From Mesodorylaimus sp. YZB2_4 (taxonomy: Eukaryota > Nematoda > Enoplea > Dorylaimida > Dorylaimidae), in the NCBI GenBank assembly GCA_030248295.1, contig JASANH010000455.1:62001-126000 (forward strand): 64,000 bases of DNA, in the 5' to 3' direction. Each line of letters starts with the position of its first letter. Within the stretch, counting starts at the first letter, position 1. Below, piece after piece: positions 12,701 to 24,570 of this stretch. Made by a program: the position numbers and the translations under genes. The notes under the pieces are model-generated. The model was not told where the DNA came from. It searched no databases and saw nothing but the letters and a program-made list of their open reading frames with translations.

Positions 12701-13439
12701 ATGGTTCTGGCGTTCTGCAGCAAGTGTCAAGTAAGTGTTTGAAGTTGATATTCCATCATTAAGAAGCTACATGATGAATCTTTTCTGTCTTCTTTCCCTG
12801 TCTGTAATTAGACATTGATGAGAATTTGAAAATCTGAAAGCTGTGGTCGATAGTTACTCGTTCATTTTATTATTTTGCCAGTGTAAAGAGATTTCCCCTT
12901 GCAGATAACTCATCAACGTCCGCTGCTTGGCCGCATGTTCGCTCAAGTCAATACCAGGATGCGTCGGCGATCGATAGAGCTTCGTTGCAGCAGTCGGCAA
13001 CACCAGGAGCGGATCAGTCTGGTTATTATCAAACATACCATCATGCTTATCGCTACTACCATACAGTAAGTGTTTCATGTTGAAGACAGGGCTAGATGAT
13101 CGAGGAATGGTCCACGGTCCACATAGGTGACCCCACGGTCTGGCTGGCCTTCGAACTGGCCCCAAGCGCAATGGCACGCTCAGCCGAATGCAGTGTCTTC
13201 GCCTGTCCTGAGGTAAGTTAGTGGCAATTTTGATCCAAATTACGCAAGGAAACTGTCGCGATTTGTGATTTAGTGACGTCGCATCACCCGCTTTCCCGAG
13301 CCCGATCTCAACGCAGAGTGTTCAGTCAGCTTATCAGTTCAGCTATCCTGGGGGCAGAGGAAGTGTCGACGCTCCAATTCAAACGCCACCGCCAGCCGAA
13401 GAGCAGTTGCCATCATCGTCCGCTGGCGTTACCCAGTGA
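9738..13439 (+). CDS. hnRNP U-like protein (SPRY domain plus P-loop kinase-like domain)
   Basis: Thirteen exons with agreeing phases: 9738-9909, 10028-10115, 10171-10259, 10465-10607, 10669-11046, 11098-11205, 11265-11387, 12023-12151, 12207-12375, 12446-12730, 12905-13065, 13127-13212 and 13274-13439. An acidic N-terminus (runs of Asp/Glu, then basic KKRRM) leads into a SPRY domain (exons 4-6: VGFEIK, GWSTD, FAGYAEPFGEPGDVVACLVDF, NGQTLG). A P-loop domain follows with Walker A GMPGCGKTTW in exon 7, then FRRIAVVIVPTAENHADRL. The C-terminus is low-complexity, rich in Gly, Ser, Tyr and Gln. This is the hnRNP U/HNRNPUL plan: nuclear RNA binding and chromatin scaffolding. An N-terminal SAP domain, present in vertebrate hnRNP U, is not evident. 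Exons 7 and 8 are separated by a 635-base intron containing a C12 tract. Confidence 0.9.
11922..11933. repeat. Homopolymer C12 (G12 on the minus strand)
   Basis: Uninterrupted run of 12 C in the longest hnRNP U intron. One of five G/C homopolymers of at least 12 bases in the window. Confidence 0.95.
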
Positions 13440-13703
13440 TTGATAGATTGGTATCAGAGGTGGCAGTTGGGGCTTTAGGATTCTGCGTATATGTGTTGCA
13501 AGCTGTTAATGTAGCTCATATGTCTTACTTGTCTCATACTTTGAATTTGCTTCGGGTTTGAACAGTCGCAGCACTAGATGTTTTTTGGGGATCATGGCCC
13601 GACTCACACACAGTGAGGCTAAGTTGTGGCGTAGAACTAACTCCTCAGCTTCGTCTTAATAACAGGTGACTTGAGCTAAGCTCCTAGAACTTCATAGACG
13701 TGC

Positions 13704-13775
13704 GGTTCCATGGTGTAATGGTTAGCACTCTGGACTTTGAATCCAGCAATCCGAGTTCAAATCTCGGTGGAACCT
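13704..13775 (+). tRNA. tRNA-Gln (anticodon TTG)
   Basis: A 72-base cloverleaf. The acceptor arm GGTTCCA pairs with TGGAACC, followed by discriminator T. The A box is TGGTGTAATGG and the B box GTTCAAATC. The anticodon stem CTGGA/TCCAG closes loop CTTTGAA, with anticodon TTG at 13737-13739 reading CAA codons. There is no intron and the CCA is not encoded. It lies 265 bases past the hnRNP U stop codon. All stems pair, so it should be functional. Confidence 0.96.
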
Positions 13776-14206
13776 TAACATTTTGCCTGCCGCACCTTGA
13801 TTTCACCTCACCTGGGAATCACTCCTTCAATGTCAGTGAGTGTTAGCGATTTGGCGATGAGAGAAAACCGGTTGTTGACTCTGCACGTACTTACCAACGT
13901 TAGACTCGTTGACATGAGACTGATTGTGAGGTTGTGCAGTCATTTGAAAGCAGACGGGCGAGGGTGCAGTGGCTGGCCTCACTCACAAGAGAATGTCATT
14001 CCAAAATAAGCATAAGTTCCCAAGGGGCATGTACAAGATGGGAGCACGTTACACTGCGCATACAAGTCACCATGTGTGGATACACAAGCGATACAGTCAG
14101 TGGTGCCATTCACGTCGTGTGAGACCAATCGAGGCAATGTCCGATGAGGCCGGATAGTGCCTCGGAGTAGGATAGCCAGCGTCGTTTACGTGCAGAGCGA
14201 GCACGT
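13776..14206. other. Intergenic stretch between tRNA-Gln and the BMP gene
   Basis: Presumed 3' flank of the BMP gene, which ends at 14207 on the minus strand. No gene or repeat recognised. Confidence 0.5.
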
Positions 14207-16472
14207 TTATCGGCAACCACAACCTTCCACTATCATATCAGGGTAGTTCTTGATGACGATGTTCCTGTCGATGTCCGTGTACAGCATGCTTATGGACGAT
14301 GTCTCCGTGGGGATGCAGCTCGGCCGAGGAGCCGTCCTCGGGCTGACCGAGTTGACCAGGGCCTGCACGATGGCGTGGTTGGTGGCGTTCTGGCCATCGG
14401 CGAACGGATACGTGCATTGTCCTGAACAGTAGTAGGCCGCGTATTCCTGCGGTGCCAATATCCAATCTTGCCAGTTCAAATCCTCGAATCGGATAATTAG
14501 TGGACGACGTCGGCACAAGTTCTGCTGGCCGTGATTGGCACGCCTGGACGAGTGGCGATTGCTCGACTCGCCGAGTCGTGGTCGGGAGGAAGCTCGTTGC
14601 CTCTTGTTCTTCGCCTGTCGTTTGCGTCTGGCATTGTGCTCTGTTCCATCGTCGTCCACGTGATCCATATAGTATTTGTAAAAGTTTTTGTACTTGATCG
14701 GTTTATCCTTCCCGTCATCATCAAACCCGTACATGATCAACGCCGGCGAATGTTCTGTGTCGATCGAGAGAGCGCTGACGAATATCGATTGAGCAGAGTA
14801 GCCATCGATTGATGTAGCCACTAGTTCGACGGCTAATTTCACAACGTTCAGTTTCATGGATGCCCTGGAAACAATGGAGAGGACATCGAAACTTGTCCAA
14901 AGTCTGCTCGATGCGGTGTTGATGAGTTTCGTATCAATTAAATTGCGAATATCGACAGTTTCGTTGTGGACCTCGTAAAGATTAATTCGAATGAAATGTT
15001 TTCGTTGTTCGTACGTGGCGGGGCCGTCGTATTTGTGTTGGACCGAGGATAAAGTTTCGTTTAGAATGAGTCCGCTTTTAGTCAAGTTGAGTTCGTTTGA
15101 AAGTAAATTGTGCCAAGGCACGCGTAGCTCGGCTTCAACCCAACGCTCGTTCGACGGTAGGCGATGTATGTCGAATAGTAGTGTCGTTGGCCACGAGGGA
15201 TTACCTAAGTGGTAAATATGTCAGGATTACGTGCACTATTTATGAATCGACAACGATTAGCCGACCAGTGGGTGACTGGAAAAAGTTCGTTCATGCTTTC
15301 CTTACGATTAAGAATGAGACAGGAGTGCAGATACAGTATGCCCTTTGGCTAAGGCTGGGTGGAAAAACTATGGGAAATAACCCGCGCGAAAAAAGGTAGA
15401 AGCAGAGTGAGACTTCTATTGTGTACCATCAGGCTGTAATAGCGTGCTTCGTCTCTGTCAATTTGGATCCTCCTGGGTGGTAATGCGCCAACAAGCTATA
15501 CGGCATCACCAGCTGAAACAGACTTTCGAGTCAAGCTGTATATGTGGTGCAGTATCCCCTTGCATGGAGTGGGTGTAGAGACGCCTGTGACCTTCGGAAT
15601 GAAGTCATTGAGTACAGTGCAGTCAAAAGGCGCCGGGGAAGTCTCACGGCACTTCGCTAGTGCCCACAAGGTCTTTTAATCGGAATAAAGCCACTGAAAG
15701 GCAGGCTTCAATGGCCTCATTCTGAAGTGCTGAGGGTTGAACAAAGCCCAAAAGCACTCATTGAGATCCCTCGAGGAAAAAAAGTAAAAAACATACTAGT
15801 CGCGAAAAATGTTCGCACTGTATCAAAATAGGAAAGGGGCTCATTTGTACTGAATAGTCGCCCATCGTTGATTTCGATATCGTTTTCGTGTTGCAAATGT
15901 GCAAAGTCCGAAGTCGATGCGAGTGTTGCTCCTTGGACAACATTGTCGTAAATATCCCACAGATACATGGGCAGTACACTTTGATCATCATTGGCCGGTG
16001 GTCGCCCATTCAAACCCATTTTTCGAAGTAATTGCCTTTTGAATATCTCCAAATTAATAGCTTTAATTTCTCTGGAAGTCAGTATACTGCCTTCGTCATC
16101 CTCGCCGTCACCACTGCCCATCTCCTTGACCAAACCGTGGCTTGATGAGTGTTCAGTCATCTGACCCAAACCTTGGCCCTCGTCCTCTAGCACTCGTATG
16201 AGCTGGTCATCGAGTAATCGATTACTCGACAGCGGGTATTGTCCGGGTTGATGGAGCATAGACTGGTTGGTGTCCTCATTGGATGACTCAGCGGACAGGA
16301 TGTCCAGGTTGGCTGTTGTGGGAGGAATGATAAGGCTGACCGAGATCGCGAAGTAAATCATTACCAAGCTCGTTGGGAAGATCGCAGACTGTGTGCGAAG
16401 ACTGGTGTGGCGGGTGGCTCGAGTTGGGCTCAGTTGGTGTTTGTGTTTGGATCGCATTGATGGTTTGGACAT
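14207..16472 (-). CDS. TGF-beta superfamily ligand of the BMP5-8/60A type
   Basis: Two exons, 16472-15797 and 15204-14207, joined in phase 1. The ATG gives an N-terminus with a hydrophobic segment near residues 35-55 (SLVMIYFAISVSLIIPPTTA), a signal peptide placed unusually far in; a later Met (VMIYF) could be the true start. The prodomain follows (QLLRKMGLNGRPP, then WVEAELRVPWHNLL). A basic cleavage region NARRKRQAKNKRQR precedes the mature domain, which shows CRRRPLIIRFEDLNWQDWI, APQEYAAYYCSGQC, NATNHAIVQALV and the C-terminal CGCR. It is a secreted morphogen acting through type I/II serine kinase receptors and Smads. The mature domain has six cysteines, not seven: where BMPs have paired cysteines (CC), this has Ser-Cys (RPSCIPTE), so the inter-chain disulfide cysteine is missing. 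The family is secure; exact orthology (gbb, tig-2 or BMP5-8) is not. Confidence 0.9.
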
Positions 16473-19400
16473 GAGGACTGCGATGAATCAAATTCGATGG
16501 GACTGATCAAATCAAATACGGGCAATCGCAACTAAGGCAAGGCCGGCCGTAGTTCGCTGGCGTCTTAATCGAATTGTCGTCGTAGTGCATAATAGACAGA
16601 GACGTACTAAAAGTTGTGTTTATATGAGTAAAATGATCGAAGACGATGAAAGAGGAGGCGAAAAGTGCTGAAATTCGTAAAAGAAATGAATGGGTGCTAT
16701 TTGAGGGGCTTCCCAAAGATCTCCTAGACCACGCCAACTCTTATGACCGCTTGGGGAGGGGGCCGAGGGAGTTGTGTAATCGGAGTAAAGGAACCATATT
16801 CGAATTTAAGACAGCGATACGCCTTTCGAACTTGGAATTCTTCAGCCTCGAGACAAAAGGATGCCGCCCAGGATCGGGACAGCGGCGTCCTCTGTGCAAC
16901 CCTATCCGATCGGGGTATGGTGATCGGATTTCGAATGGCGGGGCACCAAATAAACTAGCACCGAAAGGTTCGAAACGAGCATCGAGACGCGCCTGAGCAG
17001 AGACAAATTGTCAAAGAAGAGTTTGGGAGGACGGAAACGAAGTCGGCCTGAAGAAGACGAAGAACTAAGCGGGAGTAAGTGCCGAGTCCCCCATGGAGAC
17101 AAAGTTGAGAAAGAGCGCGAAATTCGCTAAGCGGGCACCCGGGCGAGGTTATAGCTAACGACTGCTGCTGGAATAGCCGACACAAATTACTGACGTTCTC
17201 GTAGCTTTTGGCTCGACTGTGTCAAACACCACGCGTGCCCGCCCCGACGGACCTACCTAAGTGCCTCGGGAGAAAAATTTAGTGTCTCCTAGGAAGCTAA
17301 TGCTCGTGATTTTTGGCGCAAAAAACATGACAGTCAAAGTGAAAACAGCAGCCAACCATAGAAGCTACTGTTATGCAAAAGGTAAGTCGCCCGCTTCGAC
17401 ATTTCTTCACTTTTGCCCTTTTGTTTGTTGCAGAAATTTCACACTTTACTTCGCCTACGTGAAGCTTGCATTGGCAATCTGTTTTGCACAAGCATGTAAC
17501 TTGCAAGCCAACAAGAGTGAGTGCAGAACGAGGAAGAAGAGTTGAACTTGGTTCAATCTCGGGTCCCTTCTGGGACTTTTCCCTTCAACTTATTAATCAC
17601 ACTATAAGTCAACCTCGTAAAAAGTGCGGGCAAGATGCTGTACTGTAGCCGACCCATCCATCTTGCCAATGATGTTTTCACTAAGTATGTGAAGTGTTTT
17701 AAGAGAGTTAAGAAAACATAGCGTGGGTGTGCACACTCGCATTGTAGGCCGTGCTTATCATGTGCAGAAGGTGTCATATGCTGCAAATGAAAAACACAAA
17801 GCGCTCGAGAACCAGATGGAAAACTTGGAGCCTATTTGTTTCAAACTTTCGCAGCATAGTCCTGTGAAAGTGTGACAAAAACAAACGCTGTGCTGTAGCC
17901 AGGGATAGCCATACAGTATGTGGACGTGCTGTACATGTTCATGTAAGATGTGTAGTACGCCTACTGGTGACTGAGGGGTAACCTGTGATCCATACGAGCA
18001 CCTTGTGATCATCGTTCACCATGAAATCCCTCGCCCTACGACAGGGGCTGACCAGAGGATGGCTCAAGCCACCGGGACAATCCCACGCAGTCCACAGACA
18101 CCATCAAGAAGGCCGTATACTCACAATTTGGGGAGCAGCCGCCGATGCCGGCCGTCAAAGAGGTTCTGACGGTCCTGGGACCAAAGTGTTGACAGAGCAG
18201 CTCCTACCAGGGACTCAAGACTGCCTATTACAGCCATATGTACAGTACGGTTCGTAGCAGAGCTTCTGGCACAAGCGTGGTCATGCAAGGCAAGTGAGGC
18301 CCGACACGAATGTGACCCCCCTCACATACCCAGGGTCAGTCTACCGGGTAGTAAGTGATGATTTGCGTAGTGTCCCTTCACACTCTGGCGCGTGATTACC
18401 CTGCACCTCCGTCCTTCCCACAAAAGAGTGATGGCCGAGTATGTGGAACACTAGTTGCCTTGTGTGAGGTGATCGAAACTCCTTGTTTATGTCCTGTCTT
18501 GGGTCGATTCTTTGTCCAATCCCGCGGGCTATAGGGTTAAGTGCATGCTGGGCGAGAGCAGATGCGCACTTGCCAGAGGACATACACCGCCTCGCGATAC
18601 TCATCAGTCCCACAGGGTGCCCCCTGGAACGCTCGGAGTGCTGGTCTGGTAACAAAGGCATTCATAAAAAGTTCACTAATATTTAGAGGATGAAACCAAG
18701 ATGGCAGGCGGCAAGGTGGCTTTGCAAGCAACGTCTGATCTGACGATGAGTGGGCCTATGCTGCAGGGAAGGGAGTCGAATTCATGCCGAACAGAATTTT
18801 ATGCTTTGCACCCGTACCAGGCGTTGCAACGGATGGATCCTGCTAGCTGATACGGATGTGTGTGCGTACATCTTCGTGGCGAGAATTTGAGTGAACATCA
18901 GTCCAAACTGCGAGACAGTAGAGTCATTACTGCGCTCTGACCCAGCTCTGACTAATAGTTCAAAGCTTTCCAATCTCACGTAGTCGGCATTGTACTGTAC
19001 ACTGCCCATTCCCTCATGAATCTTGGCCGTAAGTTCTACGGTCGGAGTTTACGGTCGAGGGGTTCAAGGCGAATAATTATTAGACGAACGTGAGAATGCA
19101 AACGGGTTCAAACCTGAGCAGTGACGATTTTTTGAAACTTTTTGATGATAGCTAATGATCTGATAATATGATCAGCAAGTAAATTTTTGTATCAGGAACC
19201 ACACACACACTGCATGCATCGAGAGATGGCCCAAGGATGACGTGTCTGGCGGAGGGCGCACAGTGGGTCTGTGTCCCAGGCCACTGGAAGCCCTTGCCAG
19301 AGCTAACACCTTAGCAAAACTTCTGTCGCTGCGCAGTATTGAATGCCAGGCTATTCATAAATCAGAGGGCAGGTGAAGTGCATTCAGTTGATCTGGATGT

Positions 19401-19935
19401 TCTGCTGTCATTCTGGGTGTCTGCCCAACTAACTCCATAAAATGACAGATCTAAGGCAGAGTGAAATCCTGCAGGCCATTCTGAAAATGTGCACTTTTAC
19501 GTTTTTAATTCGAAGCTGAAACTAATAACGACTTGGCAAAGGAGTCGGGTGCGCCGCACCCAGCCCCTGCAGGTGCCTTGATTGGCAGTCTTGTTGTATT
19601 CGAGCCAAGGAAGTCTACCATTTGATGATTGTAGTGGCTTGAAACTTTTTCTTCGCTGTTGACGTTTTGTCCTATCAGAACGAGTCTTATCGAGGGCACG
19701 TGCCTTGCCGACTTCTGTGCGGGCTAATGGATAAGAAATTAGAGCGCTAAAATCGGGGCTACTTTTTAGTCGTTTTAACGTAGAATAAAATGATTTACAG
19801 TAGATTTCTTATAAAAAATTCACAACTTTGACTTTATTTTTAATTTTAGACAATTCAGTTTGCGTTGCGTGTTACAAAAGAATCGACGTCAATAAATAGC
19901 TCGACATTTGGCTATCTTATGTCCGTTAAAAGACG
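16473..19935. other. 3.4 kb without a recognisable gene
   Basis: Frames here are short and carry no known motif. Around 17297-17540 a short frame (MLVIFGAKN...) has a plausible GTAAGTC donor at about 17381 and a TTGTTGCAG acceptor at about 17432, but the joined product ends within ten codons, so I do not call a gene. TACTGTA/TACAGTA words recur at 17641, 18241, 18993 and 19796. The region should hold the divergent promoters of the BMP gene (-) and ZNF277 (+). Confidence 0.5.
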
Positions 19936-22900
19936 ATGAGCGAAATTGGCAATGTGGCAGTTGCTTCGCCATCGTCGACGACCGATTCTGGCAACGCGGA
20001 GAAAGCAGCAACACCAGTAAAACAACAAACGGCAACAACGGGTGCAGGCGATGGACCGAAAACGGAATCAACGACTAATGCTCAAAGGGCTTCGCCGCCT
20101 CAACCGAGTCAACCGAGGCACAATTCTGACCAGTCGCCTCGAAAATATAGTCATCAACCTCAATCGCAACAACAGCAACAACAATCGACATCGCCGCCGA
20201 GACGTAAATTCAGTCAACGACAGTATTCACAACCGCAACAATATCCGTCCTATCAAAGTCAACCGTTCAATCTGTATAATCAACAATTTCAACCATCGTG
20301 GAGAAAATTGAGTAATCAACGGCAACAAAGTCTTCCAGTTTTTCGAAATTATCAACAACCGTTTGATCAAATCGTCGTTCCCTATGGGCAACCCCGTCCG
20401 CCGCCCCCACCGACTGGTCCGCGTCGTGGTTCGAGTGCCAGTGTCACATTCGCTCCTCAACACGATCAGCCTCAGCAGCAGCAGAAACTCTATCGAAAGA
20501 CTTCATATCAACAAATTCGATACGACAATTCCGGAACTAATCAACAGCAACAACAAGTGACTGTCGGATTCGATCGAGCTCCAAATTCTAGCGGCGGCAA
20601 AAATCGAAAGAAAAGTGCCGATGTTTCGGGCTCTGTCTCATCTTCGGGTAAGCTGTCTACTTAATCGGAAGGTTCTAGCCTTTGATTATGCGTCGTCCAG
20701 TTACTACGAATGTGACGTGGCAATCTAGAAAATGACGGGTTGGCACAACTTGGTGCACGTGCCAGGAAAAATGTCATTCCTTTCAGCCCCGCCCTACAAT
20801 GCGACTGAAGCTATCATTTTCTTATAGGCAGACCTTCGAAGCTTTCAATCGCCGGTCCTCGATGGAGTTCTTTTTCGGAAAGTATAGAAAATGGATCAAA
20901 TGAATACGATTATTACACGGACGATTGTAAGAGTTTTTTCGCTTCATTTTGATTCGCGATTTATTTTTTTTTAGTCGAAATGGAAGAACCGTTCAGCGAA
21001 AGCGATGATGACGAAACGCCGGAAGAAAGGGAAGCTCGTCATCGACGTCAGGCCAAGCCTCTTTTGCTGCTACCAATGCCACGACGACGTATTCGCACAC
21101 TTTCCGGAATGATTCCAGCTGTTGGGTATGGTTTTTTTGGCAACATTTTATTTGTTCCTTTTAGCTAGGAGTTTTTTAAATTCCATCTGTTAAAAACAAG
21201 TATTTTTCAGTTACGCACCCGTTTGGGGTGGTCCAACCATGTGCTTACATTGTTTGGAATTCTTCGATTTGCCAAATCAAACGGCCGAATACGTTCGACA
21301 TTTGTTGGACAAACATAAAATTGTCATTACGGATATCGAATTGATCGTGGATTTGAAAAGGTACTGTACTCAAGTTTGTAAAAGGGCCCGTTTTGCATAG
21401 AATAAATTTCAGATACATCGAACATTGGCGGCATCGTTTCGGGCAGCAACCGATCGAGAAGACTTTCCCGTTGATTACACCAACGGAGTCCGATGCTCTT
21501 TTTGGTAAGTTTTGATACAACAAGAGTTACAATTGAAGAAAAGTTTTAGACGAATGTATAACTAATGATATTTTAGGAAAAGTGGAACATTATTATTTGA
21601 TGTCGGAAAAAGTGCCAGAAGATAGACAAATTCGGGAACGCTTAGCCTTGCGACGCTTGGAAGAAGTTCTATCTTGCCAGCAACGAGAACGGGAGGATTG
21701 TACTTTCAATCGGCAATGTTTGTTTTGCCGTTATCGTACGAAAGGCAACAGGTAGGTGCTTAATTGGAGCAATGGATGTCCATAATGAATGCGCATTTTT
21801 AGGGCTAAACTCGTTCATCATTTGTACACGATTCACCACTTGAATTTGGGCTCGCCTGATAATCTTGGTAAAAAAAGATTTTCCAAAAATTACACCCAAT
21901 GTACTAATTTTTTATTTTAGTTTTCGTCAGCGAATATTTGGATGTGCTGGAAAAAAAACTGAAAAGGTAAATTTTAGTTTCTAAGATAAGGAAAAGAAAT
22001 AAATTTTTTGTTTCAGGAACGAATGCATTTATTGCGAGAAAACGTTTCCCGACCATCCGACATTGTCGGAGCATATGCGAAAAAAGCAGCATCGAGAAGT
22101 GAACCCGAAAAATAATTACTACGATCGATTCTACGTAATCAATTATTTGGTAAGCTAAAATTTGATCTTATCATAAAATGAAAGTAAAATTGAGTTGCTT
22201 TTTTAGGAACTGGGAAAGAAATGGTTGGAAGTGTTGGCGGAAGATTTCGAAGATAATACGCCAACGTTTTTGGACAGTGATGAGGAGGAGGAAGAGTAAG
22301 TCAAAGTGAAGTGAAGGAAAATGAGGGAAAGAGCCAGCAAGCAGAAGAAAAAAAGTACTCGGATCAGGACAAGGGTGTATTCGATTTCAGGGAATCGTGG
22401 AATGAATGGCAAGAAGATGCGGATGATGAAAATGACATGACTGCGGTATGCCTATTTTGCGACGAGGCCTACGAAGAGGCTGCCACTTTGTTGGACCACA
22501 TGAATGTAAGTTGGCATGTAATTTTTCGACGTCTAGGATCGCAATGTTAGGGTGCTGTTCAGTCAGAGGTCAAAGGAGAATTTGGATCATTTGGCTTTGG
22601 TGGTTGATAAAGTGATAGAAGAGAGTGCGCATAAAAAATTAAGGTTTTTCTTTTTTAGGAGACTCATCAATACGATTTGAAAAAAGTTTTCGAAGAAGGC
22701 CATTTCGGATTTTACGATCGAGTCAAATTTGTCAATTACATTCGCAAACTGGTAAGGTCTTTTGGGATGTTGAGTTTATTTGGTCGCAGCTGACTGAGAG
22801 CTCAGGCGGAATGTTTTGGTCAGCCGTCTTTTTTGTTTTTCACTGATAATTTCTTTGTTTTAGAGCCACGAGTGTGTCTGCTTCATATGCGGCACTGACG

Positions 22901-23413
22901 ATTTACGTTCGTGGCCTGCGCTTCGAAAACATTTGGCCAATACCGAGCATTTGAAGTCGCCTATCGACAGGACCAAGTGGGACAAGGATGAGTAAGTGAG
23001 AGGAAAATTAATTTTTTAGAAACTTAATTCGCACTTTTTGCAGATTCCTAATTCCCACTTATGACAATGACAATCTTTTATGTCTGCTCGAAGATATTCT
23101 TGAATTGGATGAGAAGGATTTTGTGACTTACATTAGAAACGGACCTCCAGAAGCCATGGCTGATATTATACCGGGTGTACACGAGACTATATTAGAGGAT
23201 AACGAAGAGGAGAAAGATGAATACGATTCGCCTAAACATGACGACGCGATCCAAAAAGAAACGGGTGAAGTGAAGGAAAATGAGGGAAAGAGCCAGCGAG
23301 CAGAAGAGGAATCGGTGCAGAGTGGCATGCTGGTCATTCCAGAAGATCTGCCGGAATTGGAAGAAGATAGCGCTTTGAATGACCCGGAGTTGAGGGAGCA
23401 GCTAAAATGGTAA
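19936..23413 (+). CDS. ZNF277: Zinc finger protein 277 homologue
   Basis: Fourteen exons: 19936-20647, 20828-20926, 20975-21125, 21211-21360, 21413-21504, 21577-21751, 21803-21867, 21921-21966, 22017-22149, 22207-22295, 22391-22505, 22659-22751, 22864-22991 and 23044-23413. Phases agree throughout and introns are short. Exon 1 encodes about 237 residues of Gln, Pro and Ser low-complexity sequence that looks lineage-specific. The rest is the ZNF277 plan: scattered C2H2-type fingers starting CLHCLEFFD, CLFCRYRTKG, CIYCEKTF, CLFCDEAYEE and CFICGTDDLRSW, with conserved linkers such as YYDRFYVINYLELGKKW. ZNF277 is a nuclear protein linked in other animals to Polycomb-type repression and to ribosomal protein uS5. 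The C-terminus is acidic. The stop codon at 23411 overlaps a donor-like GGTAAGAA, so a further 3' exon is possible. Confidence 0.9.
22307..22349 (+). repeat. Intronic copy of a segment of the ZNF277 last exon
   Basis: Forty-odd bases starting TGAAGTGAAGGAAAATGAGG in intron 10 of ZNF277 recur at 23266-23307 inside the final coding exon with one mismatch (AGCAAGC against AGCGAGC). In the exon it encodes GEVKENEGKSQRAEE. The copies are 960 bases apart in direct orientation. Confidence 0.9.
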
Positions 23414-24570
23414 GAAAAAAAGGGTTGAATTTTCGATTTGGTGGAGACTAAGACTGGTTTCTGTTGTTGACTATCATTGTTGGGCCAAAAATTGGAAAAT
23501 TTCTAAAAAGGTGGTAGAACTTAGCCTTATGTTTTTTTGTGAGCATTAGATTTTTTGGAGCCTTTTCTAGATTAATTTTTTTGTTGACGGCGGAGGGGTG
23601 TATCAGCTTTTCCCTACCCGCCGGGATGATAGTGTTTTTGTAAGTTAGGTCAAGTGTGACGGGAATTGGTTTTGTAGTGGCTTGATTAATTATACTTTGC
23701 TATGAGCCGGTTTTGGTAACTGGTGGCCTGTACGAATGTTTTTGGTGATGAGAGAAGGTTGGGGCTGAGAGAGGGCCCTGGTTACGCTACCTTGATTTTG
23801 CTGGCCTAGCGACTATATGGGGACTGCATGTGCGAGTATGTGATGTGGCCTGAGACGCGAAGCTAAATGTGCTCATTTTTCACTTTTCTTCTAGCAGGAA
23901 AGCGGATACGTTGATTGAGACAGGTATATGTGTTGTGTAGGCGTGCGTAGAATGTGGTAGTGGAAGGCAATTTGATGCTTTGCTGGTGCTGCTGCTCAAA
24001 AAGGACTGTGCGTTGAGCCGATAACGTACGCTTTTGTTCGAAGACGTTGTTGGGCCAGTTGATCGTGAGAGTAAAGAGGACACGTTGGGCTGCCTATTGA
24101 TCACCTGCTACGACTGCCTACTGGTTTTTGCCCTAGTTGGCCGCTCTTGTAATGTGATAAATTGTCGATTGTGTACTCATATGGCGAGTCAGCTGCGGCC
24201 TTTTTATATGGGTGCATCAGATTGCGGAATGTGTGCGACTGACATCTGGCTGGGCTCCATCATAGCGACCAGCCCAGGCAAATATTGATAAGGCTGATAA
24301 GACAACCCATCCTGGAAGGGTGAGGTCGGCGTGGCTTGCGCGGGGCAGGGAATGCGTGGACTGAGAGACGATTGACAGGGTCGGTATCTCAACCACACAA
24401 GCTCTTGCTAAAATCACATAAAATATAGAAAACCACAAAAATACATTCGCCCTTAATTATGTAAATAGGAAGACAAGTGCAATCAAGGAATGTAAATGAA
24501 AGCGAAATTAAAGATATGCTCGAAATTAGGAATGCTAGCTAATAGTCTCAGGTGACTAGGAAAACAAGGA
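23414..24570. other. Intergenic stretch between convergent ZNF277 and MAO genes
   Basis: Both neighbouring genes end here, so it should hold their 3' untranslated regions. No coding region or repeat was recognised. Confidence 0.5.

Noticed and set aside
17261..17545. Two-exon gene suggested by a good donor and acceptor near 17381 and 17432
   Set aside because: All joined frames stop within a few codons or lack a start.
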